40,749 nt of DNA. Source: Gammaproteobacteria bacterium. GTDB lineage: Bacteria > Pseudomonadota > Gammaproteobacteria > Arenicellales > JAJDZL01. The notes under the pieces were generated by a model. It was not told the DNA's origin. It saw only the letters and a list, made by a program, of their open reading frames with translations, and searched no databases. Made by a program: the position numbers and the translations under genes. Of this stretch, positions 18,208 through 26,996 are shown piece after piece; within the stretch, counting starts at the first letter, position 1; the number at the start of each line of letters is the position of its first letter. The stretch spans positions 1 to 40,749 of the forward strand of contig JAJDXD010000164.1 in assembly GCA_022823405.1 (NCBI GenBank). The letters run 5' to 3'.

Positions 18208-18930
18208 CGTCTCAACTCCTCCCGGTCAAATAAGAGTAAATTCGGTCAAATGACAATTGTGTAATCGAACTTTCAATTTTACAATCTTGATAACCTTCAA
18301 TTTTATGGTATCCTCAAAATTCCCAACCAGACACGGTATCTAGCGGGTATCTAACCGCCAAAACAAGACGTTGTCACCGCTGTTTGTGGCGAATTGCAAC
18401 CGTCAGCGGAATTGACTACGCATTACAATGAAAAAAAACCGGCTGGGTACTTGATGGAGTATGAATGGACTGTCCGATGACCCCCCCCCTGCCATCCAGT
18501 TTATTTCCCCACTCTAGCGACAGCGTTCGTGGCAGCATGTTTTCTGCTTTGACTGAAATTCTGCAGAGCACAATCGATCGATTCTAAAAGTTTGAATAGG
18601 TGACTGATCTCAATCGTTGCAATGGATTGTCTAATGAGTTTGGCAGAGAGAGAGGCGCACTGTTGGACGTTCTTATCTTGCTACTGTAAGATAAAGGCAA
18701 TTTTGTTACAGACGAACTTTGCGGTACAGATGTGAGTTGACATCAACGAGTCAACCCCTCAATTGTTTCTTAATCTGTATCAGGAAAACCTTAAAAAAAG
18801 CCGAAAGAAAACTTACCGAAATTTATTGGAAATTTTCAGAACCTACCAACGAAAATCTTGGGTCTCTAAACTATCATAATGGCATCATTTTTTACGACAA
18901 TCATTCTGAAAATCTTGGGAGCATTTCACT
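18208..18930. promoter_or_regulatory. Long divergent control region between the aminotransferase and ald-xsc-pta
   Basis: This 723-base gap holds no supported gene. Visible elements are a direct repeat GGTATCTA at 18335-18342 and 18346-18353 (11-base period, with a further GGTATC at 18307), a run of nine C at 18481-18489, an inverted repeat TTATCTT/AAGATAA at 18673-18679 and 18688-18694, a TTGACA at 18737-18742 inside GTTGA/TCAAC symmetry, and a 12-base direct repeat GAAAATCTTGGG at 18851-18862 and 18908-18919. The second copy of the last repeat supplies the ribosome site of ald. These could be regulator sites for both transcripts; no regulator gene lies nearby. Confidence 0.5.
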
Positions 18931-20052
18931 ATGCGAATTGGAGTCCCGAAAGAAACTAAAACAGACGAATTTCGAGTCGGGCTAGTACCCGAAAGTGTTC
19001 GAGAACTCACCGAAATGGGACACGACGTTGCTGTCGAAACCAATGCCGGAATTGGTATTAGTGCGAGCGACGACGACTACAGAAAATTTGGTGCCACTGT
19101 TCTGGGTACTGCACTAGAAGTCTTCGAACATGCGGAAATGATCGTTAAAGTCAAAGAACCGCTCGCACCTGAGCGAGCCTTGCTACGCGAAAATCAGATT
19201 CTATTCACTTACTTGCATTTGGCTCCAGACCCGGAGCAGACCCGTGATTTGGTCAACAGTGGTGCAGTATGCATTGCCTATGAAACTGTCACTGACGACA
19301 CCGGTGCCTTACCGATTCTCGCACCCATGTCTAAAGTCGCCGGACGGATGGCAGTGCAGGAAGGTGCCTGGTGCCTTGAACGTCCTCACGGGGGCACTGG
19401 GATGCTATTAGGCGGTGTACCTGGCGTTGAACCGGCCAAAGTTGTCATCATCGGTGGCGGCGTTGTTGGGACGCACGCGACTCACATCGCTGTTGGTATG
19501 GGTGCCGATGTGTGGGTGCTTGACCGAAATGTAAAGGTGCTCGACAATCATTGGGTACAGTTCGGTCGTTCCACTAATGGGGTTTATTCAACTCGCAGCA
19601 TGCTCGAAAAACATGTTGTTGATGCTGATCTCGTGATTGGCGCCGTGCTTGTACCTGGCGCAACTGCACCCAAATTGGTAAGTAAGGCAATGATTCGTCA
19701 AATGCGGCCGAATTCTGTTGTGGTAGACGTTGCCATTGATCAGGGAGGCTGTTTTGAAACGTCCCGTGCGACCACACATTCTGAACCGACATACCGAGTC
19801 CACGACGTGACACACTATTGCGTAGCCAATATGCCAGGCGCAGTTCCGAAAACTTCAACGTATGCCCTGAATAATGTCGTACTACCATTCTGCGCAAATA
19901 TTGCCAATTTAGGATATAAAAAGGCACTCCAGCAAGACTCCAATCTTAAGGCGGGACTGAATGTCTGTCACGGTAAGGTCACGTACCGTGAAGTTGCCGA
20001 AAGTCTCGGATATGACTACGTTTCCGCCGAAACTGCGCTGGCCGCAGCTTAA
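18931..20052 (+). CDS. ald: Alanine dehydrogenase
   Basis: Ald interconverts alanine and pyruvate plus ammonia with NAD. The 373 residues carry the catalytic set at standard positions: R15, K75 (KVKEP), H96 (YLHLAPD) and D270 (DVAIDQGG), and the nucleotide-binding GGGVVG at 175-180. In taurine-degrading bacteria ald is typically paired with an aminotransferase that uses pyruvate as acceptor: Ald recycles the alanine and frees the amino nitrogen as ammonium. Here it heads the forward set ald-xsc-pta, opposite such an aminotransferase. GGGA about 10 bases ahead of the ATG is the likely ribosome site. Confidence 0.97.
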   Translation: MRIGVPKETKTDEFRVGLVPESVRELTEMGHDVAVETNAGIGISASDDDYRKFGATVLGTALEVFEHAEMIVKVKEPLAPERALLRENQILFTYLHLAPDPEQTRDLVNSGAVCIAYETVTDDTGALPILAPMSKVAGRMAVQEGAWCLERPHGGTGMLLGGVPGVEPAKVVIIGGGVVGTHATHIAVGMGADVWVLDRNVKVLDNHWVQFGRSTNGVYSTRSMLEKHVVDADLVIGAVLVPGATAPKLVSKAMIRQMRPNSVVVDVAIDQGGCFETSRATTHSEPTYRVHDVTHYCVANMPGAVPKTSTYALNNVVLPFCANIANLGYKKALQQDSNLKAGLNVCHGKVTYREVAESLGYDYVSAETALAAA

Positions 20053-20100
20053 CCGTCTGCTGCACCAAACCACCCGAAATTATTGAAACAGGAGAAAGTC

Positions 20101-21852
20101 ATGCCAAAAATGACGTCAAGTGAGGCTTTTGTCGAGACTCTGGCATCCTACGGCGTTACCGATGTATTCGGAATCGTCGGATCCGCATATATGGATGCAC
20201 TGGATATCTTTCCAGCCGCGGGAATTCGGTTTATTCCAACCGTCCATGAACAAGGTTCCGCGCATATGGCGGATGGGTACGCTCGTGTGAGCGGCAGGCA
20301 TGGCGTGTGTATTGGCCAAAACGGACCAGGCATTACAAATTTCGTTACTGCCGTTGCAGCCGCCTACTGGGCGCATTCTCCGGTTGTTGCAATTACTCCT
20401 GAAACCGGTAGCGGTACAATCGGCCTCGGCGGATTTCAGGAAACCGAACAGTTACCTATTTTTTCTAAAATCACTAAATATCAGGCTCATGTTAGTGGCC
20501 CTGGACGCATGGCAGAATTAACCGGTCGATGCTTCGATATGGCGATGGCAGAGCGAGGGCCAACTCAACTGAATATTCCACGTGATCATTTTTACGGCGA
20601 TGTGCAAGTCGACATTCCTGAGCCCCAAGTAATTGAACGAGGTGCTGGCGGGTCATCGTCACTTGACGATGCTGCTCGAATTCTTGCCGAAGCTGAATTT
20701 CCAGTGATTCTGTCTGGTGGCGGTGTCATCATGGACGACGCGGTGGACTCCTGTATGGAACTGGCCGAATATTTATCCGCACCAGTCGTGAACAGCTACC
20801 TGCACAATGATTCGTTTCCGGCCAGCCACAAACTGTGGTGCGGCCCACTCGGATATCAAGGGTCAAAAGCTGGCATGCGGCTCATCTCGAAAGCGGATGT
20901 TGTTGTCGCACTAGGCACCCGGCTTGGTCCATTTGGCACTTTGCCACAACATGGAATGGACTACTGGCCAAAAGATGCAAAAATCATTCAAATCGATGTC
21001 GATTACCGCAAAATCGGACTGGTCAAGAAAATCGCGGTCGGAATCTGCGGTCAGGCCGGTGAATCTGCATCTGCCATTCTTGAGCGGCTGAAAAACCGGG
21101 AGAAAATTGCCTGCATGCAGAACCGAGATGAAAGGGAACAGGAAATCGCTCAAGAAAAACAGGCTTGGGAGAACGAACTGAACGAGTGGACTGAGGAACG
21201 TGACGACTGGAGTCAACTGGTCTCTGCTGAAGACGCAAGTTACTTACACCCTCGTCAGGTGCTCCGTGAACTTGAAAAAGCGACACCATCCAATGCTGCG
21301 ATTTCAACCGATATCGGAAACATCTGTTCAGTTTCGAACAGCTATCTAAGATTTGAGAAGTCGCGTAGCTTTTTTGCAGCGATGAGTTTTGGAAACTGTG
21401 GTTATGCGTTCCCGACCATTATGGGTGTCAAAGTCGCAGATCCTCGACGCGCTGCCATTGCATATGTTGGTGATGGCGCCTGGGCAATGAGCATGGGTGA
21501 AATTTTGACTTGTGTTAGAGAAAATATTCCAGTAACTCCCATCGTATTCAATAACCGGCAATGGGGAGCAGAAAAGAAAAACCAGGTAGACTTCTACGGT
21601 CGGCGATTTGAAGGCGTCAATCTAGACAATCCAAGCTGGGCTGGAATTGCAAAGGCCATGGGTGCGGAAGGAATCGTCGTCGACAATCTGGATATGGTGG
21701 GCGATGCATTGAGAGAAGCCTGTACTGCTCAAAGTGAAGGCAAAACAACAGTTGTCGAGATTATGTGCACACGGGAACTTGGCGACCCGTTCCGACGAGA
21801 TGCGCTGAGCATGCCCGTTCGCCATCTCGATAAATATAAAGCTTACGTATAG
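20101..21852 (+). CDS. xsc: Sulfoacetaldehyde acetyltransferase
   Basis: Xsc is a thiamine-diphosphate enzyme that converts sulfoacetaldehyde and phosphate to acetyl phosphate and sulfite, the key desulfonation step for taurine and related C2 sulfonates. The protein (583 residues from this start) follows the family closely: TSSEAFVETLASYGVTDVFG at the N terminus, the cofactor glutamate E50 in VHEQGSAHMADGY, and the GDGAW ... FNNRQWGAEK diphosphate-binding region around residues 457-490. AGGAGA at 20090-20095 selects the ATG at 20101 over an upstream TTG at 20083. It lies 48 bases after ald and 12 bases before pta. No sulfite exporter or sulfite dehydrogenase is visible in the window. Confidence 0.96.
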   Translation: MPKMTSSEAFVETLASYGVTDVFGIVGSAYMDALDIFPAAGIRFIPTVHEQGSAHMADGYARVSGRHGVCIGQNGPGITNFVTAVAAAYWAHSPVVAITPETGSGTIGLGGFQETEQLPIFSKITKYQAHVSGPGRMAELTGRCFDMAMAERGPTQLNIPRDHFYGDVQVDIPEPQVIERGAGGSSSLDDAARILAEAEFPVILSGGGVIMDDAVDSCMELAEYLSAPVVNSYLHNDSFPASHKLWCGPLGYQGSKAGMRLISKADVVVALGTRLGPFGTLPQHGMDYWPKDAKIIQIDVDYRKIGLVKKIAVGICGQAGESASAILERLKNREKIACMQNRDEREQEIAQEKQAWENELNEWTEERDDWSQLVSAEDASYLHPRQVLRELEKATPSNAAISTDIGNICSVSNSYLRFEKSRSFFAAMSFGNCGYAFPTIMGVKVADPRRAAIAYVGDGAWAMSMGEILTCVRENIPVTPIVFNNRQWGAEKKNQVDFYGRRFEGVNLDNPSWAGIAKAMGAEGIVVDNLDMVGDALREACTAQSEGKTTVVEIMCTRELGDPFRRDALSMPVRHLDKYKAYV

Positions 21853-21864
21853 CGGCCTGAGCTT

Positions 21865-22857
21865 GTGAGCGATCTCTTTGATCTGATACAGCTCACGCAA
21901 GGAAAACGGCACATTGTCGTGCTGGCTGAGGCAGCGGATGAGCGCATGATTCACGCCGCACGATTTTTGGCGGAGCAGGAAATTGCTTCGCCAATTCTTA
22001 CTGGCGATGAAGAAAAGATTCGCTCCATTGCGAACAGCGTTAATGTTTCACTTGACGGTATTGGTGTCGTAGATCCCGCTTCCGATACCCGCAATATGGA
22101 TCGATTCATCACTCTTTGCACCGAGGGTCGGCGACCACTCAAACCTACCGTTGCGCAACGCCTGATGCAAAAACCGCTGATGTACAGCGCCATGATGGTG
22201 AGAAGCGGTGATGCTCATGCAATGATTGCTGGCTCTTCGGTTACAACATCTAGTGTAATCCAAGCCGGACTGATGATTATCGGCACCGCAGAGAATGTCA
22301 GGACTGCTTCAAGCTACTTTCTCATGACTCTACCGGGCACAGATTCTGCTGAATCGCGAGATCTCATCTTTGCTGATTGTGCAGTTAATATCAACCCGAC
22401 AGCAGAACAACTGACTGACATTGCATGTAGTACCGCCTTGAATGCAAAGCTTCTTCTAAATGATGACCCTCGTATTGCATTCCTGTCATTTTCTTCGAAA
22501 GGTAGCGCTCAACACGAAATGGTGAGTAAAGTTGCTTTAGCCGTTGATCTGACCAAGGAACGGATTCCGGATATGCCGGTGGATGGTGAATTTCAATTTG
22601 ATGCGGCATTCGACAAGCGGACCGCATCATTGAAGCTGGAAGATCCAGGACCAGTGGCAGGTCGAGCCAATGTGTTTATCTTTCCAGATCTTAACGCTGG
22701 CAATATTGGCTATAAGCTGACCCAATATCTAGCGGGAGCACGGGCGATCGGCCCAATATTGCAAGGCTTTGCCAGACCCATCAGCGACCTTTCGCGTGGT
22801 GCAACAGTTGACGATATCGTCAAAGCAACAGTAGTACTTCTGGCTACTATTAAGTAG
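21865..22857 (+). CDS. pta: Phosphate acetyltransferase, single-domain
   Basis: Pta turns acetyl phosphate, the product of Xsc, into acetyl-CoA. The 330-residue protein consists only of the catalytic PTA/PTB domain: EAADERMIHAARFLAEQEIASP near the N terminus, and FPDLNAGNIGYKLTQYLAGARAIGP near the C terminus, which is the family signature. This short form, without the regulatory N-terminal domains of E. coli Pta, is typical of sulfonate clusters. The start is GTG at 21865, 12 bases after the xsc stop, with a weak ribosome site, so coupling to xsc is likely. Confidence 0.95.
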   Translation: MSDLFDLIQLTQGKRHIVVLAEAADERMIHAARFLAEQEIASPILTGDEEKIRSIANSVNVSLDGIGVVDPASDTRNMDRFITLCTEGRRPLKPTVAQRLMQKPLMYSAMMVRSGDAHAMIAGSSVTTSSVIQAGLMIIGTAENVRTASSYFLMTLPGTDSAESRDLIFADCAVNINPTAEQLTDIACSTALNAKLLLNDDPRIAFLSFSSKGSAQHEMVSKVALAVDLTKERIPDMPVDGEFQFDAAFDKRTASLKLEDPGPVAGRANVFIFPDLNAGNIGYKLTQYLAGARAIGPILQGFARPISDLSRGATVDDIVKATVVLLATIK

Positions 22858-23002
22858 TCAAAAAAGATCCGCAAACTCTCACAATCTACACTCTACATAC
22901 GCGGTCGATTGGAAGTGGAAGTGGTTTATTTAATTTCGATCACCTGCCGTGAATCAAGGCGATTTGCATAAAAATATTTACCTGTTTGTGGCAAAAACCT
23001 TT

Positions 23003-24142
23003 ATGTATACAGTTAATCCTTCACCCAGAGTCCGTGCATCTCCGTACTACGATGCTACCGTCGCAGAGGGAGTGAGTAGCTTTACTTCATACAATCAAAT
23101 GCTTCTCCCAACCAGTTATGGTGATCCTGAAGGTGAATACTGGCGACTGGTTAATGGAGTTTCTATGTGGGATGTCGCTGCTCAGCGCCAGGTGCAACTG
23201 AGCGGGACTGATGCAACCCATCTCGCTCATATTCTCACTGTCAGAGATTTAACTGGATTGTCAGTCGGAAGAGCAAAGTATGCTCCCATCTGTAATCATT
23301 CTGGAACGCTCATCAATGATCCGGTCGTCAACAGAGTCGATGAGAATCTCTATTGGTTTTCCATTGCGGACTCCAATATCCTTCTGTTTGCCAGAGCGAT
23401 TGCAGCTGAGCGCAATCTGCAAGTTGAAGTAACAGAGCCTGATGTTTCTCCGCTAGCTATTCAGGGACCAAAGGCAGTCAATGTCGTTTCTGCAATATTT
23501 GGAGAATGGGTCAGAAATTTGCGCCACTTTGAATTTCGAAACACATCAATCGAAGGAATTCCAGTGCTGGTATCACGCTCTGGATGGTCCAAGCAGGGTG
23601 GTTTTGAACTGTATCTGCAAGACAGTTCAAAGGGGTTGAGGCTTTGGAAGTTCGTAAGAGAAGCCGGTCAACCGTGGGATATCAAACCAGGTACTCCTAA
23701 TCACTCTGAGAGAATAGAATCCGGTCTGCTCAGCATTGGAACTGATACTGATGACTCAACAAACCCGTTTGAAGTTAGATTAGGTCATTTTGTGAATCTT
23801 GATCTTCCTAAATCGGTGATTGGCATCTCAGCTTTACGACGGATAAAACAAAACGGTGTAAAAAGGCAACAACTCGGCATCAGATTTTCGGCTGACTTGC
23901 CAAGACTGCTTAATCGAAACTGGTTTGAAATTCGTAATGGCAAAGAAAGAATTGGCCATATAACCAGTCTTAGTTTCTCCTATCGGTTCGAATGTAATAT
24001 TGGGCTTGCTCTGGTCAAATCGACGATGCATCCTGGAAACGAAGTAACGGTCAGAATTGATAAACAAAATTCATACTCCGGCACGCTGGTCAATTTGCCC
24101 TTTGTCGAAAGAGCCACGAGCAAAAAACATAATGGAGATTGA
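23003..24142 (+). CDS. dmdA: DmdA-like demethylase (GcvT-fold; probable DMSP demethylase homologue)
   Basis: The protein has the aminomethyltransferase fold but matches DMSP demethylases rather than GcvT. Shared with DmdA of SAR11 and roseobacters are the YNQMLLPT segment (residues 30-37), MWDVAAQRQVQLSG (55-68), KYAP..(S)GTLINDPV (92-108), YWFSIADSNILL (117-128), PDVSPLAIQGP (146-156) and SGWSKQGGFELYL (193-205). E202 and Y204 in the last motif correspond to residues I recall as part of the DmdA active site. DmdA moves a methyl group from dimethylsulfoniopropionate to tetrahydrofolate. The ATG at 23003 gives MYTVNPSPRVRASPYYDA, which aligns with known DmdA N termini; a GTG at 22949 is possible but adds an atypical leader. 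dmdB, dmdC and dmdD are not in the window, so another methylated substrate remains possible. Confidence 0.72.
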   Translation: MYTVNPSPRVRASPYYDATVAEGVSSFTSYNQMLLPTSYGDPEGEYWRLVNGVSMWDVAAQRQVQLSGTDATHLAHILTVRDLTGLSVGRAKYAPICNHSGTLINDPVVNRVDENLYWFSIADSNILLFARAIAAERNLQVEVTEPDVSPLAIQGPKAVNVVSAIFGEWVRNLRHFEFRNTSIEGIPVLVSRSGWSKQGGFELYLQDSSKGLRLWKFVREAGQPWDIKPGTPNHSERIESGLLSIGTDTDDSTNPFEVRLGHFVNLDLPKSVIGISALRRIKQNGVKRQQLGIRFSADLPRLLNRNWFEIRNGKERIGHITSLSFSYRFECNIGLALVKSTMHPGNEVTVRIDKQNSYSGTLVNLPFVERATSKKHNGD

Positions 24143-24292
24143 CGAAGAAGTCAAAACAGTTGAACCAATACTCTTCAAACTGCTAGATTGAGTACAAGAA
24201 TAAATGGTGGATGCCAATAAATTTCATTCAAGCTCATTGAGAATCCTCAGCTTTTCCTTTAGCGATGCGATTGCCAACGAAAAGGGAGTTAA

Positions 24293-25657
24293 ATGAATAC
24301 AATCTGGGCTGATATTGCTTTACTTTCAACAGGTTGGCACAATAACGTACAGATCAAAATTGACCAAAACGGAAGCATCTCTTCCGTAAAGCCCAATGCT
24401 GCTCCTGAAGGTTATCGCGTAGATATTCTTCTACCGGCCCCATCCAATGTGCACAGCCATGGTTTCCATCGCGCATTGGCAGGGTTGTCAGAGCATCGAG
24501 CCGGTGGGTCGGAAGATGACTTTTGGACCTGGCGATGGGTCGTCTACCGATTTTTGGACCTATTGAAACCGGAAGACATTCAGGCAATTACTGCATTCGC
24601 CCAGATTGAAATGCTGGAAAGCGGATTTGCCGCAGTCGCAGAATTTCACTATGTACATCATCATCCAGGCGGCCTGCAATTTCAGAATATTGCTGAGAAC
24701 TCATGTCGAATCACTGCAGCGAGTGAAGAATCAGGCATTGGATTGACATTGCTGCCTGTGTTTTACCAGTACGGAGGTTGCGACAAACGAGAACTTGTTC
24801 GCGAACAGAAGACGTTCGGTAACAGCCCAGCAGAGTTTGAAAAGTTATTTCAACTTGCCGGCGACGCAGTTGCAAGTTTGCCTTCCGACAGCAGTCTGGG
24901 AGTGGCCGCCCACTCGCTAAGGGCTGTAGACCCCGAGGGGTTGAGATTTGCTGAATCTCTGGTTCCAGATTCGGTGATTCATATCCATGTTGCTGAACAG
25001 CCAAAGGAAATTGAAGAGTTCAAATCAACGTTTGGAGTCCGTCCGTTGGATTGGCTTGTTGACAACATGAACATTGATGAAAAGTGGACTATTGTTCATG
25101 CAACTCACATAACGGAAAGTGAAACCGAAAAACTGGCAAAGAGCAAGTCAGTTGCAGGCATATGCCCAATTACTGAAGCCAATCTGGGGGATGGTACTTT
25201 CAATGGCGGAACCTATTTTAGAAACAACGGTCGATTTGGGGTCGGTAGCGATGCCAACATTTTGATTTCCCTCTGTGAGGAGTTAAGAACACTGGAATAT
25301 TCGCAGAGACTTAAGACTGGGTCCAGAAACGTATTTGCGAATCCAAACTCATCTTGTGGTAGACATCTTTACGACAACGTGACTACTGGTGGCGCACAAT
25401 CTTTGAATCGCTATTGCGGAGCAATTGAAGAAGGAAAGCTGGCTGACCTGCTTGCTCTCGATTCAGATCACGTGTTGTTAGCCGACAAATCAGATGACTT
25501 GATATTGGACAGTTTTGTATTCTGCGGCACCAACAGTCTGGTGAGGGATGTATGGTCAGCCGGACGACATGTCGTATCGGAAGGGAGACACATCAATCGA
25601 GATAAGTTAGCTGCACGTTTTCTCAGTACAGTGAAAAGACTGAGGGAAAAATTGTGA
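24293..25657 (+). CDS. hutF: Formimidoylglutamate deiminase
   Basis: HutF is an amidohydrolase-family metalloenzyme that removes ammonia from N-formimino-glutamate to give N-formylglutamate in histidine degradation. The 454 residues show the metal-binding NVHSHGFHRAL (H54 and H56), the subgroup-specific EHRAGGSEDDFWTWR, the later HIHVAEQ and HATHIT histidine motifs and GVGSDANI with the catalytic-site aspartate. AAGGGAG lies just upstream of the ATG at 24293. No other hut gene is visible. An isolated hutF beside C1 genes could act on a related formimino compound, but the family match is good. Confidence 0.92.
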   Translation: MNTIWADIALLSTGWHNNVQIKIDQNGSISSVKPNAAPEGYRVDILLPAPSNVHSHGFHRALAGLSEHRAGGSEDDFWTWRWVVYRFLDLLKPEDIQAITAFAQIEMLESGFAAVAEFHYVHHHPGGLQFQNIAENSCRITAASEESGIGLTLLPVFYQYGGCDKRELVREQKTFGNSPAEFEKLFQLAGDAVASLPSDSSLGVAAHSLRAVDPEGLRFAESLVPDSVIHIHVAEQPKEIEEFKSTFGVRPLDWLVDNMNIDEKWTIVHATHITESETEKLAKSKSVAGICPITEANLGDGTFNGGTYFRNNGRFGVGSDANILISLCEELRTLEYSQRLKTGSRNVFANPNSSCGRHLYDNVTTGGAQSLNRYCGAIEEGKLADLLALDSDHVLLADKSDDLILDSFVFCGTNSLVRDVWSAGRHVVSEGRHINRDKLAARFLSTVKRLREKL

Positions 25658-25816
25658 AGATGTAATTTGTCTGTCTTTGCAGACTATTAATCTCCAACCA
25701 CTTGGTTTTGATCTTTTTGGCGGCTTGGCTGGTGAATTGATTTCAGTACTTTGAAATGGCAGTCAAGAGATTCCGCGTAGAATCGGCTTTCAGATCGAAT
25801 TCCCAAACGACCGAAT

Positions 25817-26956
25817 TTAACTGCGTTCATCTATCGGAATGTATTTCCTAGGTTCAGAACCGTTATAGAGAGTGAGCGGCCGAATCAATATATTTTTCTC
25901 CAACTGCTCCAGAATTTGCACGATCCAACCCGGCGTTCGCCCAATTGCAAATATTGGCACGAACAAGTCGACAGCAATTCCGTGCAGGTGATATACAACA
26001 CCAGAGTAAAAATCTACATTGACATTGACACCGTGACGCGACCATGGTTTCATTGCTTCAACCAGCGCCTGAAGAATCTCGTACCAGTACGGCTGTCCCA
26101 TTTGTTCGGAAAGACGTTTCACACCTTCCTTCATGTGTCTGGCGCGCGGGTCTTCGGCACGATAGACCCGGTGCCCAAATCCCATAATGGGAAGTCGGTT
26201 TCTGCGTCGTTCTTTGACGTATTCAACTGCATTTTCGGGTTGGCCGACTTCCTGGGCCATAATCATCACATTTTCTGCAGCACCACCATGTGCAGGCCCG
26301 GATAGTGCGGCTATCGCCGCAGTTACCGATGCATAAACATTGGCATCGGTTCCGGTAACGACACGAGCTGTAAATGCAGAGGCATTGGAACCGTGCTCGG
26401 CGTGCAATACCAAATCTTTGTCAAAGAGTTCAATTGCCTCTTCACTTGGCTGCTTACCAGATAACTGGTAAAGAAAGTGAGCGGCGTGACTCATTGACTC
26501 ATTGGGTTCAATTAGGTCTTTGCCATTTCTAATCCGATCGTGAGTTGCGACAATCATCGGTACCTGAGAAGTCAGGCGAATGCCCTTTTCAATAATCGCT
26601 TCACGTGAAGAATCACCCGGTGAGTCGTCAAAGGAGCCGAGTGCCGAAACACAGGTTCTTAGAACTTCCATTGGATGCGCACTCTGCATTACACTAATCA
26701 TGTCTAATATTGGTGCGGGTAAAGAACGTTCCGCCTTTAGTCGGCTGTCAAATTGATTCAACTGTTCACTCGTGGGCAACTCACCGTAAACCAACAGGTA
26801 AGATGTCTCCTCAAACGATGAATTTTCAGCCAACTCATGAATCGAATAGCCACGATAGCGCAAATCTCCGGCTCTGCCATCGATTGATGAAACAGCAGAG
26901 CGCTCAAAATAAACACCCTTAAGCCCGCGGTTTAATTGAGGTTTCTTATCTGTCAT
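25817..26956 (-). CDS. Citrate synthase family (citrate or 2-methylcitrate synthase)
   Basis: The 379-residue enzyme condenses an acyl-CoA with oxaloacetate. The catalytic residues are visible: H223 in SGPAHGGA, H262 in GFGHRVYR and D315 in NVDFYSG; LHAEHGSNAS lies at 184-193. Its length and the N-terminal GLKGVYFERSAVSSIDG (11-27) fit the shorter, dimeric bacterial subgroup that includes PrpC and CitZ/GltA2, not the long allosteric GltA of enterobacteria. Sequence alone does not separate acetyl-CoA from propionyl-CoA specificity; no prpB or prpD is present. It is the last gene of the reverse-strand group that starts with a demethylating dehydrogenase. Confidence 0.9.
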   Translation of the reverse strand: MTDKKPQLNRGLKGVYFERSAVSSIDGRAGDLRYRGYSIHELAENSSFEETSYLLVYGELPTSEQLNQFDSRLKAERSLPAPILDMISVMQSAHPMEVLRTCVSALGSFDDSPGDSSREAIIEKGIRLTSQVPMIVATHDRIRNGKDLIEPNESMSHAAHFLYQLSGKQPSEEAIELFDKDLVLHAEHGSNASAFTARVVTGTDANVYASVTAAIAALSGPAHGGAAENVMIMAQEVGQPENAVEYVKERRRNRLPIMGFGHRVYRAEDPRARHMKEGVKRLSEQMGQPYWYEILQALVEAMKPWSRHGVNVNVDFYSGVVYHLHGIAVDLFVPIFAIGRTPGWIVQILEQLEKNILIRPLTLYNGSEPRKYIPIDERS

Positions 26957-26996
26957 TTATCTAACTGTCTATGTAGTTGCCTAGGTTTTCAATTCA

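Noticed and set aside
25681..25720. Hairpin with T tract between convergent hutF and citrate synthase as terminator
   Set aside because: The stem around CAACC/GGTTTTG is only 4-5 bp. The T-rich tract is suggestive, but the structure is too weak to call.
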